Made by a program: the position numbers and the translations under genes. The notes under the pieces are model-generated. The model saw nothing but the letters and a program-made list of their open reading frames with translations. It had not been told where the DNA came from and did not search any database. Positions 9,203-18,412 of a stretch of 19,078 nt of DNA are shown in pieces (the stretch's first letter is position 1; each line of letters starts with the position of its first letter). Source of the DNA: Beroe ovata (Eukaryota; Ctenophora; Nuda; Beroida; Beroidae); assembly GCA_946803715.1 (NCBI GenBank), contig CAMPET010000252.1, forward strand, positions 1 through 19,078, in the 5' to 3' direction.

Positions 9203-9372
9203 TTACATCACACCTATGAGGTGCGTATTTGGCCATATTTCTCGAGGCGAAGCCGAGTGAAATTTGGGCACCGAATAGGTGTGATGTAACAATGTTATGT
9301 GACGATTGCAAAGCAAGCTACTGTTACCGCTATATTTAAACATTTCAACGGCTGAGACATCCTCATGAGTTA
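9203..9372 (+). repeat. dispersed foldback repeat, copy 2 (intact arms)
   Basis: Arms of 22 bases at 9203-9224 and 9268-9289 are complementary apart from about two positions (TTACATCACACCTATG... with ...ATAGGTGTGATGTAA). Between them is a second nested palindrome, CTCGAGGCGAAGCCGAG, with loop GAA. The similarity to copy 1 continues rightward to CATCCTCATGAGTTA at 9372. It sits between the promoter side of the transporter gene and the 3' end of the GPCR gene. Two copies 5 kb apart indicate a mobile, MITE-like family or a structured RNA-derived repeat. Confidence 0.75.
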
Positions 9373-9414
9373 CACAATAATGCGTAGCTTTTAGTCCGGC
9401 AGTACACAGTTTCA

Positions 9415-9420
9415 CTTTAT
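9415..9420 (-). terminator. poly(A) signal candidate for the GPCR gene
   Basis: TTTATT on the plus strand reads AATAAA on the minus strand, about 310 bases after the receptor stop codon. This is a plausible 3' UTR length, and no gene lies between. Confidence 0.45.
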
Positions 9421-9728
9421 TAAACGGGTGAAGAAAGAACTAAAACACCAATGATAATATGAGAAGTGCGCGTTTTAAAAACGAGCGGCAGGTGGATACA
9501 GCAATGACAAAAACTGATAAACAACGCTAACTCAAGGACATTGTTTAAACATTGCGAACAGTGTACAGTGTGTAGCGTACAGTGTACACAGAAGCTCTCA
9601 GCAATATTGAACAATAAGTGAGACACAGCGAGCGCAATGGTAATGATAGTGTTTCGAAACCCAATAACAATGAAATCCAATAATGCAAGTGTATTAGTTG
9701 CCATAGCAACTACAACAGTCCCTGCTTG

Positions 9729-12421
9729 TTAGGAAACAACAGTTTTGCCCCGGACCTGTTTACCAGCCTCATACCTCAGCTTCCCAAAGCGCCTCTTGAT
9801 GGCGGGAAACTGGCAGATGTAGAGCAAGGGATTGACAACTGGAGGCAAAATACTGGTTATGTAAGCGACCTTGTGGAGTGTCAGGTTCTGTGATAGTTCA
9901 TGTTCACTCTTCACGAGGAAAATGAACTTGAGGAAGAAGTAAGGTGACCATGTGATGAGGAACACTGTGATTACAGAGGTAACCATTACGCAGGTGCGTT
10001 TGAACCGTTTCCTCCGTTCCGCGTATCTGTGTTCCGTGTTGTCACCTGTTTTCTGCAGTACCCCGCTATTATCCTCCGTGTTGTCCCTTGATGAGAGCAC
10101 TATACAATCTGCGGTAACACGACGTGTTACTTGATGTATACTGTGGTAATGTAGTGTGAACACCACCTGGTAACCATGGTAACACGTGGTAACCATACTA
10201 CAGTACCTTGTTTGTGATGGTTTGGGGAGAGTGCTGTACTTTTACCGAAATGTCTCTTCGTACACTGGTCTTGTTCTTTACCCTGAACAGTGATCAGCAT
10301 TATTACTTTCCCTTCCTGATACTAGCGCGGTGCTGACGCGTTACTGTCGTGATACTGACTTAGACAATCTGCGCGCAGATGTGACATTGTCTCATTACAC
10401 ATGTGACATTGTCTCATTACATGTGGAAATTGAGATGATGACATTGTCACCATATAATGGTTTACCATCGGGAGTTTACCTTGCATGGGCGGGGTGCAGT
10501 GCTCAGTGTGTAAATCTGCAGAGGGTATTTCATTTCAACTGTTGAAATGATCAATGTGAGAATGAGCTCGGGCACGAGAACTATTGATCAATGTGATTAT
10601 GTGATTAGGCAATTATGTGATTAGGCAATCAACTTCTGTAACAACGGAGTCGTCTGTACGGAACCGCACGGTTTCGATTTCTTGTTTAACAAGCCGTACA
10701 GCAAGAATCTCCACCGTGTTCGCCGGTTAGGCACATAACCACTCTGTCTTGACCAAAGTGGTTATGTGCCTAACTGTATCTACTGGCAGTGGTTACCTGT
10801 TTCAAGAAGATGGAGTAGAAGACGATGAGCGACAGGAGGCAGAGCAGAGGAAATATCTTATCAGCGAGGACCAGAGTCATGTCCACCACACTCGCTTTAT
10901 CGTAACCGAAATAGGTGCACATGCCAATGTGTTGCAAGTACCTGCACAGTGGACAGTGTCATGTTGCCTGGCAACACAGTGTCATCTAGCCTAGCAGCAC
11001 AACCTTCACAAGCAATTTGACCTGATTCTGAGGAAAAACGCTTTTGGGATAGCGAATGTTGCCGCCAGTATCCATGCAACGATAGCAGCCCCAAGAAGAT
11101 TCCGTTTCCTAAGCAACCGCCACATTGTGTTGATTGAGAGCTTCACCAGAGCCAATCTAGACAGTGAAAACACTTGTCACATGACACGCGTGGGATGAAA
11201 TTGTCACGTGACCTTATAGTTTTGAGCAAGCCACTGTTATATCACTGACGTTAACAAACCTCTCTATTGAGATGAGTACCAGTGTTATCATGTATGCGTA
11301 AGTCAGCAGTCGGGTGAGAGTGGGGAAGATCTTGCAGAAAACCCCACTTTCTCCGCCCAGCCAGGACCCTGCAGTGAATGTGACTGTCATGTTCCTCAAT
11401 GAACTTGCAGGGAAATCCCGCCTCACGTGTAAATGCACTTCCTCACTCAATAACACGTGGCTTTACATTCCGATGACAGACAACTTCTGGACACCTACCT
11501 GTTACCAGTGATTCGAGAACGAGCGGATTCACAAGTGTGCTCCTCAGAAAATCTATCACACTCAAGTGGACTAGCAAGCACAGCGCGTCTGAAGATTTTT
11601 GACTGTAATTATCGCTGTTATCGTCTGTCCATTGTCCAATCGTCGCCAGTGTGTGTCAGTCATAACCTAAACCATCGATCTCACAATGTACAAGAACGCT
11701 TTTTAGGCTATTTCATACGCAGAGTGGCGGAATCTTAATTTTTCAGTATAGTCAGAATGCTGGATAGAAATAGAGTGTTGCGCCTCAAGCAAGCCAGATA
11801 GACCCTGAATTCGATCGTAAATCGATTCAGCGTGCAAAAATACATAGAGATAGGTGATATTCATGTGAAAATCGGGTGAAAAACTTTTCGAACAATTTGC
11901 CATCCAAAAAATGAGAAATGAAAAAAGCAATCCTATGATCCTGTGATACCCAAACTGTGAAATGGCCAAAATATTTTCTCTGTTCAGAAAGTTAGGAATA
12001 TGTGTTCCCAATCTAAATTTTGCCGTAGAATCCGAATTCAAAGGAGTTTTGAGGCTATTTCATACGCAAAGTGGCGGAATCTTAATTTTTTAGTTTAGTC
12101 AGAATGCTGGATAGAAATAGATTTGTACGCCCCAAGCACGCCAGATAGACCCTTAATTCGATCGTAAATCAATTCTGCCTACACATTAACATATGGATAG
12201 GGGGCATTCTTATCCGCCTGTCTGGGGGGTTTCTGATCTGTCTATTGACTAACTTAGTAACTTGTGTCTGTTTTAAACTGTATGTGTGTATTTTACTCAC
12301 TGTTGAGTTTGAACATATTGTTTCGTATGACTAGGAATAGGACACAGCCATTGCCAAGGCAACCCAGTGCTGTGAGTGGTCCCACTATCGCAGCCATGAT
12401 CAGAGCACTCATCACTCTACT
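9729..12421 (-). CDS. class A (rhodopsin-like) GPCR, about 346 aa, one helix per exon
   Basis: Exons: complement(12301..12421) TM1, (11499..11588) TM2, (11260..11368) ECL1-TM3, (11010..11156) TM4, (10797..10941) ECL2-TM5, (9729..10166) ICL3-TM6-TM7-tail; all phases agree. Counting from the ATG at 12412, every class A reference residue is present: Asn21 (1.50, in CLGNG), Asp50 (2.50, SVIDFL), Arg104 (3.50, in IERLAL), Trp132 (4.50), Pro184 (5.50), Pro276 (6.50, in ITWSPYF) and Pro314 (7.50, in NPLLY). Cys79 is exactly 3.25 and pairs with Cys161 of ECL2. ICL3 is Arg/Asp-rich. DRY is ERL and CWxP is TWSP. Alternative sites exist: acceptor 11379 for TM3 (adds about 5 residues) and donor 11022 for TM4. 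Only about 8 residues precede TM1 and an acceptor lies just upstream (12422), so an N-terminal exon is probably missing from my model. The ligand is unknown; a peptide-type receptor is possible but unproven. Confidence 0.88.
10376..10420 (+). repeat. 20-bp tandem duplication
   Basis: GTGACATTGTCTCATTACA occurs twice in a row in the last GPCR intron. The nearby 10590-10630 stretch also has a 16-base unit (ATTATGTGATTAGGCA) in two copies. The core GTGACATTGT recurs in the kinase-intron minisatellite at 17068-17407. Confidence 0.7.
10727..10773. repeat. perfect 17-bp inverted repeat
   Basis: TTAGGCACATAACCACT at 10727-10743 is an exact reverse complement of AGTGGTTATGTGCCTAA at 10757-10773 around a 13-base loop. 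It ends 24 bases downstream of the TM5 exon donor on the minus strand (10791-10796). Confidence 0.85.
11704..12190 (+). repeat. direct repeat of about 140 bp, offset about 347 bp
   Basis: The copies at about 11705-11846 and 12052-12190 share GGCTATTTCATACGC, GTGGCGGAATCTTAATTTTT, GTCAGAATGCTGGATAGAAA and AGATAGACCC in order. About 205 bases of unrelated sequence lie between. Both lie in GPCR intron 1 (11589-12300). This is either two halves of an interspersed element or a partial tandem duplication. Confidence 0.8.
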
Positions 12422-12938
12422 CTGAAAATAGAACGTATAGATCTTGAAAATACAACAAATAATACATCCCGAGTTTGAGGATTTTTCTCAGGAATCGCAA
12501 ATATCTCGTGGATCAACAACGTATCAGAATATTGGTCAGGAATATCGGGTCAGCAGTGGGGGAGTGGACGGAAATTAAATTAGCAGGTTTAATCTTATAT
12601 CAAGTGTCTGGCCCGATTTGAGAGCGAATAAGGAGCGAAATATTGCACGCAAAGAACGACAGAAAATCCAGCATCCCCTGAGAATTTCATTAAAGTTTTT
12701 ACACATTCCCCGGCTGATTTGATGGAAAAGTTTGAGCAGGAGCACGAACTCTATCTCTCCTCATTCATTACTCCTTTATAATACTCCTTCACTTTATACT
12801 TGTGTAATGGTAATCTATATTCTCAGGGACCGATTGAGTGATCGAGAATAACGTGGAAACGTAAAACTGCCCGCAATCAACTGTAGGCCAGGTAATTATT
12901 ATTTCTGAAAAAGATGAATACTATGACTGATTGTGGAA
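12422..12938. other. upstream of the GPCR, no exon resolved
   Basis: This interval should hold the receptor promoter and possibly an N-terminal exon. TATA-like words read on the minus strand occur near 12775-12800 (TTATAAAG, TATAAAG). I found no minus-strand exon with a donor phase that clearly joins 12421. Confidence 0.3.
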
Positions 12939-13348
12939 CTAGAGTGCCGTAACATATGACGTCATCAGCCAGAGGGGGAGTGGGTTTCCAAATGATAACA
13001 GATGATGACGAGGGGGAGGGGGGGAGGGTTTGACTTTGTGGACGTCAGCAATTTTTGTTAAAGAGTTTTGAAATTTCTGCTATTTTTCAAATTCTGGTAC
13101 GATGTTTTCGTCCAAATGTGTTGTCAATCTCGTTATCTATGGTCTGTGGCGTTCAGGCATCAAAAAATTATATTAGATCACGATGGAGTGATTCATGATT
13201 CTGAACAGAAAACCTTCTATTTTGTTTTGTAATTGTAAAATTATGGGGGTTTGGAAAATGCTGAAGTCATCATGGCGGAGGGGGTTCGCAAAAGTTGACC
13301 AGTGATCACTNGAAAAAGTGATGACTTCATATGTTACGGCTCCCCTAG
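12939..13348. mobile_element. MITE-like element with near-perfect terminal inverted repeats
   Basis: The 22-base ends at 12946-12967 (GCCGTAACATATGACGTC...) and 13319-13340 (...CTTCATATGTTACGGC) match as inverted repeats at 21 of 22 positions. CTAG lies just outside both ends (12939-12942 and 13345-13348), which could be a 4-base target duplication or part of the ends. The interior has no coding capacity, G-rich runs, an internal near-repeat of the GTCATCA...GAGGGGG block, and an ambiguous base at 13311. Structure and size fit a non-autonomous DNA transposon; the superfamily is open. Confidence 0.75.
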
Positions 13349-15327
13349 CCATGAAGTAGTGTGTGAGAGACTGAGTGGATATCCTCACTAGTGCTCACCA
13401 GTAACACAGTGACTATAACCCGACAGAACGATGTGAGGAAACCGGGGGTTTGCAGACTAATTTGGACAACCGTTTAACATGGAAATTACTTGTGGAGGGG
13501 CGCACGAGTGTGGCACGCCCAGGCACACGCAGTAGCAGGAAGTTCACAAGATCAGAGCAGAGAGAGAGAGGGAGAGCAAACACTCGAGCAAGGGGGAATT
13601 GATGTGAGAGAGTTGCTCAATGCTTGAACAATGTGAGTTGAAAGAGTGAAGTCTTAACTCCGCAACTACGAAACTACATTTGAGAAGCTACGCAACTATA
13701 TTTGGAAAATATGTCAAAGTTAAACGATCCCCGGAAACATTTTTGAATGGTTACTATGCTTGGAAATTGTAAATTTATAGGTCTGCGTGTTGTCATGAAA
13801 TTATGACTGTTGTTCAGTGTAATACGATGGTAACTATGACGTTTAATCTCTGCAAAACATAGAGCAAGGATAGACAGGGACCCATACTTGAGATAGGCAA
13901 TGAAGTCACGTGTTAAGTACACGTGAAGTTACGTGTCAATATGAATGTATAGCCCCCCCTGAGTGCAGTTCAAAACAAATCATGTAATGAAGCTGGTCCC
14001 CTAATAATATTATCCACAGCTATAGCTATTACAAATTAACAACACAGTGACCGCCACGGTGTCCTGCAAAATATCAATTTCTTCATTATTGCGCAGAACT
14101 CTGATATTATTAATGAATGGACAATATTGCTGAATGCAGAGTATATTGGTCATGGACTAGGGTTTATGCTACCCTCACATGAAGTGTGAAGTGCTCTATA
14201 GCAGTGGATACAATGAGTCACATGGGTAAATTGACAGACGTATATTGCAGTGTGGTCGCATTAAATGCAGTGCCATATACACTGAGGTTTTGGGCTGCAT
14301 TCCCTACCGAAACTTATCTGTGACGATAAAATACTCGTGTCATTAATCAATATCGGATAAACAATAAACAGCGATACTCATCACTTATATTACAGTGATA
14401 CAAGCATTTCTGTGTCAATCTCTGACAATATCAGATTGGTTGCTGATGCATGGTTACTGACGTGGTTTGATAACTGCATATAATAGCGGTCTAGTGATTT
14501 GTTGAAATGCAACGGTTGAATTTACAGTAAACGAGAGTCTATTAGGTAGAAGACACGGTGTAAAGCAAGGCCTGTTGTAAACTGAGTGTTGGTGGGCTAA
14601 TTTCTTGATTGCATTGAACAATGGCAATTTATATTGCACGCGTTTCTATTGGATGACTCTTATCTAACCACTGATCAGCCCTGATTGATCAATTTTCTGT
14701 GTTACAAGGTTTATCAATAAACGATTGGCACGTTAGCTATATTGTAAGGTGAAATCATGAATATTTTATGAATATTTTATGAGTTTCCAATTTTGGTTCT
14801 GAAATTTCTCGAAATTCGTTGATTCTACACTTAGATGCACGAGACGTGAAGTGCGCGCGCAAATCTACTAAATAGTTTTTCCGCGCAATACATGAATTCC
14901 AATTCTACAGTTTTTCGGTATCAATTTATAGCCAACAATAAAACTAGTATAGATCGATCAAATTGTCATAAAATCTGTCATGAAGATTGCTCGGAAATGT
15001 TAAAAGTACAGAGATTTAATAGTTCCTCTTCCTTTTGGCAGGATTCGAATCCAGGCTTTGATTCTGCTGTCTGAAGGTATGGAATTTCAGACAATAATAT
15101 GAGCTTAACCATGCTCCATGCATTTGAATTCCATCAACCGTAGACCAAAGAGATTGAAGATTCTGTCATGCGAAATAAGAGACGTGTTTGCGGGTTGCAG
15201 ATAATAACAAATAATATATTAAATAAACAAGGGACAGCATAGTCTGACTGATATAGTCTATAGACACATTTTGAAATATTAAACAAGAATCGGAATAGAC
15301 ATCTATAGTGGCAGATAAAGTTCACCA
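13349..15327. other. about 2 kb without a supported gene
   Basis: AT-rich sequence with a short GAGAGA run near 13558-13572 and a 13-base tandem pair (TGAATATTTTATG) near 14758-14782. There are scattered open frames of 60-82 codons with no recognisable protein words and no phase-matched splice sites. The right end should include the 3' UTR of the peroxiredoxin exon. Confidence 0.4.
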
Positions 15328-15395
15328 TTACTTCTCAAAGTATTGCTTCGATTCCTTGACATTGGGCTTAATCGTATCAGCACCAGGGTTCCAGC
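15328..15395 (-). CDS. PRDX: terminal exon of a typical 2-Cys peroxiredoxin (partial)
   Basis: A single minus-strand exon follows an acceptor (CACTTTAACAG) in phase 1 and encodes (G)WNPGADTIKPNVKESKQYF, then EK and TAA. This is the conserved C-terminal tail of PRDX1-4 type enzymes, which comes right after the resolving-cysteine VCPAG motif (the family tail reads GW.PG.DTIKP...S..YF). The tail carries the YF that caps the active site in sensitive enzymes. These enzymes reduce peroxides with thioredoxin. The upstream exon with VCPA and the peroxidatic Cys exon are not seen on the minus strand up to the window end. The body may therefore lie beyond the right edge with the kinase gene nested in an intron, or this exon may be a displaced remnant. 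It is intact as far as it goes. Confidence 0.82.
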
Positions 15396-15471
15396 CTGTT
15401 AAAGTGATATATGAGTACAACATAGCAAAGTGCAAACTATAGAGTAACAACTCCACAAAAACAAATCATAA

Positions 15472-15525
15472 CTCACACACACATACTCACACACACACAC
15501 ATACTCACACACACACACACACACG
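15472..15525 (+). repeat. (CA)n microsatellite
   Basis: CACACA tract interrupted by ATACTCA, between the peroxiredoxin exon and the kinase gene. On the peroxiredoxin sense strand it reads TG. Confidence 0.85.
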
Positions 15526-15790
15526 TCTGTACATGGCACAAGTGCACATCGCTGCACACCACTCTACATATTGTACACGAGAACAGCACACGTGACTGAC
15601 TCTTTTCCTGTTATCTGATTGGTTGTCGATTCACACTGCACGAGAAAAGTCCGTCAGAAGCAACTGATTGTTAAGCAATTTGTTTTAGAGATAACAAGCA
15701 GCTATCATAATCGATTTCTATTCGCCTCATACTCACACTTTTATTTCATTCCGTCCCGTTTCGCTTTAGAGAGCTGCTCTGAGGTACAGT

Positions 15791-15886
15791 ACTCACACAG
15801 AGACACACAGTACACACACACGTCACACACACAGTCCCAAACACGTCACACACAACCACAGACACGTCACACACAACCACAGACAG
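15791..15886 (+). repeat. CA-rich tract before the kinase start exon
   Basis: CA-rich sequence with a CGTCACACACAACCACAGACA unit repeated. It ends about 16 bases before a good acceptor (CTCCCATTTTCAG) that abuts the kinase ATG. A donor candidate, CTGAG|GTACAG at 15783, would make 15783-15902 a 120-base 5' UTR intron. Confidence 0.7.
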
Positions 15887-15902
15887 TTTCTCCCATTTTC
15901 AG

Positions 15903-17960
15903 ATGTTTGGAAAGTACACTAAAGTGGTTTACGGCAGTGCAGCCGCAGCCGGAACTCTGGGTTTAGTGTATCTAGCGACACGTGATTCGGGGAAAGTGGT
16001 GAAACCCTTCCCTGAGTTCAAATCCAAACAGTCGCTCATTGCCAAGCATTTGACTTTGGATAAGTGGGATAAGCTGTGCGATGTAAAGACCAAAACTGCA
16101 GGTTAGTCTGATTCGTTAGCATATGGTTTGTACTTGCACTTTAGTCTACGTATGTATTTCACAAACACGCACACACACAGACACACACACACACACACAG
16201 AGTCTGACACAGACAATTACTTCAGGTTTTACCCTGGAGCAAGCGTTTGCAACTGCGGTCGCATTCGACAATCAGAACACTGGGGTCTACGCAGGCGACG
16301 CTGATTCATACAAAGACTTCGCACTTGTCTTCGATCCTATCATTCAAGAATACCATGGTATAAAGCCAGGGGACAAGCACACATCGGATATGGATGTGTC
16401 CAAAATAAAGGGAACTATCAACCCCCATGCACCTGTAAGTTAGTGTGTGGATAGTATGTAATTTATAATTAGTGTGTTATTAGTGTGTAATAAGTGTGTA
16501 ATTACTAATTAGTGTGTGCTGAGGATAAGTTGCTGTACTTTATGTAAATCTCGCTCCAGACCCGATGTAATTTGAATAACATTTCTCTCATAACCTAACA
16601 CTAATAGATGGTGGATACAAGGAACAATTATTTGAAATAGATATTAGGTACACTGTGTAGTAAATTCTAGAATAATGCACTGTGGACTCTGTGGCTCAAG
16701 TTGGTTAAAAGCCCCTGTTTTCAGGTACACTCAGTACGAATAAGGGTAGGGCGATCATTCAAAGGATTCGGCTTATCGCCCGGCATAACCAGGGAGCAGA
16801 GACTCGAGCTCGAGAGTCTACTGAAGAACGCGCTGGAGGCTCTGGACGGCGATCTGAAGGGGAGCTATTTCCCACTGCTAGGAATGGAGGAGAGCGTAAG
16901 ACAGCAACTTGTAGACGACCACTTCCTCTTTGTGTCGGGCGACCCCAATCTTGTTGTCGGGGGAATGGAGAGGGACTGGCCGGAGGGACGGGGTATTTTC
17001 CATAACAAGGAGAAAACTTTCCTCGTGTGGGTCAACGAGGAAGACCAGGTACGTGCTTTTCATGACCCATACTGGGGTATGCCATAGTGACATTGTGTCA
17101 TACTGGAGTATGCCATAGTGACATTGTGTCATACTGGGGTATGCCATAGTGACATTGTGTCATACTGGAGTAAGCCATAGTGACATTGTGACATACTGGA
17201 TTATGCCACAGTGACATTGTGTCATACTGGGGTATGCCATAGTGACATTGTGTCATACTGGGGTATGCCATAGTGACATTGTGTCATACTGGGGTATGCC
17301 ATAGTGACATTGTGTCATACTGGGGTATGCCATAGTGACATTGTGTCATACTGGGGTATGCCATAGTGACATTGTGTCATACTGGGGTATGCCATAGTGA
17401 CATTGTGGCTGTATATTGATAGAGCACAATACAATAGGTATACATGTGTATTACGTCTGTATATATATAGATAGTAACAGTATTGGCAGAACTATAACCA
17501 GTATTCCTGTAATTTTCAGACGCGTATCATATCGATGCAGAAGGGTGGGGATGTGAGGGAAGTGTTCTCCAGACTAGCCAGGGGGATTGAAGCAGTGGGA
17601 AAATCTGTGAAGGACGCCTCAGGGAAGGACTTTTTGCTGGACGAGACGTACGGATACATTCACTCGTGTCCCACTAATCTGGGTACAGGAATGAGAGCCT
17701 CTGTGCACGTGGACTTGCCAGGGTGGACTGCGGAGGGAGGAGAGGCTCTGGCAGCGAGATGTGAGAAGCTCAACCTCCAGCCTCGGGGCACGAGGGGAGA
17801 AAGTGGAGGGCAGACGGGCATCACGTATGACATTTCCAATAAACACAGGCTGGGATACAGTGAAGTGGAGTTAGTGCAGTGCATGATAGACGGAGTGAAC
17901 ACGTTGTTTGATGAGGATTTGCAACTGCAAATCAAGCACAACATCAAACTGCAGGAATAA
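15903..17960 (+). CDS. phosphagen kinase: mitochondrial creatine-kinase-like, arginine-kinase specificity features, 390 aa
   Basis: Exons: 15903..16101, 16226..16434, 16725..17048, 17520..17960; all GT-AG, phases agree, 391 codons with stop. Phosphagen kinases move phosphate reversibly between ATP and a guanidino compound. Residues 1-28 (two early Lys, then a hydrophobic run to LATRD) resemble a mitochondrial presequence, and PFPEF...HLT...LCD aligns with mature mitochondrial creatine kinase. GMERDWPEGRGIFHN, NEED (240-243), the catalytic Cys294 in CPTNLGTGMRASVH, and RLGYSEVELVQ...DGVN near the C-terminus are creatine-kinase-like. Yet the specificity loop from TLEQ (69-72) to AGD (89-91) is 16 residues, as in arginine kinase (20 in creatine kinase), with Tyr88 at the arginine-kinase Tyr68 position. 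The mobile loop is RGTRGE (Glu338, arginine-kinase Glu314) instead of RGTGGV. The usual His after NEED is Gln244, at the exon 3/4 junction. Arginine (or taurocyamine) is the likely substrate, by inference. The basic C-terminal tail of vertebrate mitochondrial forms is absent. Confidence 0.92.
16159..16203 (+). repeat. (CA)n microsatellite in kinase intron 1
   Basis: A CACACA tract ends about 21 bases before the acceptor AG at 16224-16225 of the second kinase exon. Intron 1 is only 124 bases, so the tract takes up about a third of it. Confidence 0.85.
17068..17407 (+). repeat. 31-bp minisatellite, about 11 copies
   Basis: The unit is CATACTGGGGTATGCCATAG followed by TGACATTGTGT, with few variants (GGAGTATG, GGAGTAAG, GGATTATGCCACAG). 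The array starts 19 bases after the exon 3 donor and fills most of the 471-base intron 3. Joined units contain TGACATTGTGTCA, a 5-base stem with a 3-base loop. Near-identity between units suggests recent expansion and length polymorphism. Confidence 0.95.
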
Positions 17961-18412
17961 CTCGTCTGTGCGTCGAGATAATTCTGGAAATTTCTCCTAT
18001 CAGTATACTGGACTTGGTGTGATTATATTGCGTAGAAATGAGGCTATGTGTGTGAGTGTATGGTATGTGACCTGTTATAATCTAATGATAAAATATCACT
18101 TCTGCAGCAATATTGGAATTCACTGTGTGGCTGAACTTTCATTAGAACTTTGTAAGGGAGGGACAGGGTCCATTATCTTTGATCGTAGACGAATTCAATA
18201 TCTTTGAGAGTTCTGAGTGCAATATTATTATATCTGGTGAGCCTGAATTGGTATAATCGCCGCTATCAAATTATTCAGACATTTGCGAATGGCCAGCAAC
18301 TTTTTAATAAACAGTGTCTGATAGATTCTCTGCAGTAAGATAGAGTAAAGAACCACACAGACCTCTACAAATTTAACAGCTGATGTAGCATGCTGTGTCA
18401 GACATTAGCTGA
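17961..18412. other. kinase 3' UTR and flank, no further gene
   Basis: AT-rich sequence after the kinase stop with a poly(A) signal candidate at 18306. Short open frames here have no recognisable content, and I saw no peroxiredoxin exon on the minus strand. Confidence 0.45.
18306..18311 (+). terminator. poly(A) signal candidate for the kinase gene
   Basis: AATAAA in TTTTTAATAAACAG, about 345 bases after the stop codon. Confidence 0.45.

Noticed and set aside
13674-13922. 82-codon minus-strand frame
   Set aside because: AT-rich, no domain, no splice context.
17068-17407. CRISPR-like array
   Set aside because: The units are directly adjacent with no unique spacers, and the context is an animal intron; this is a minisatellite.
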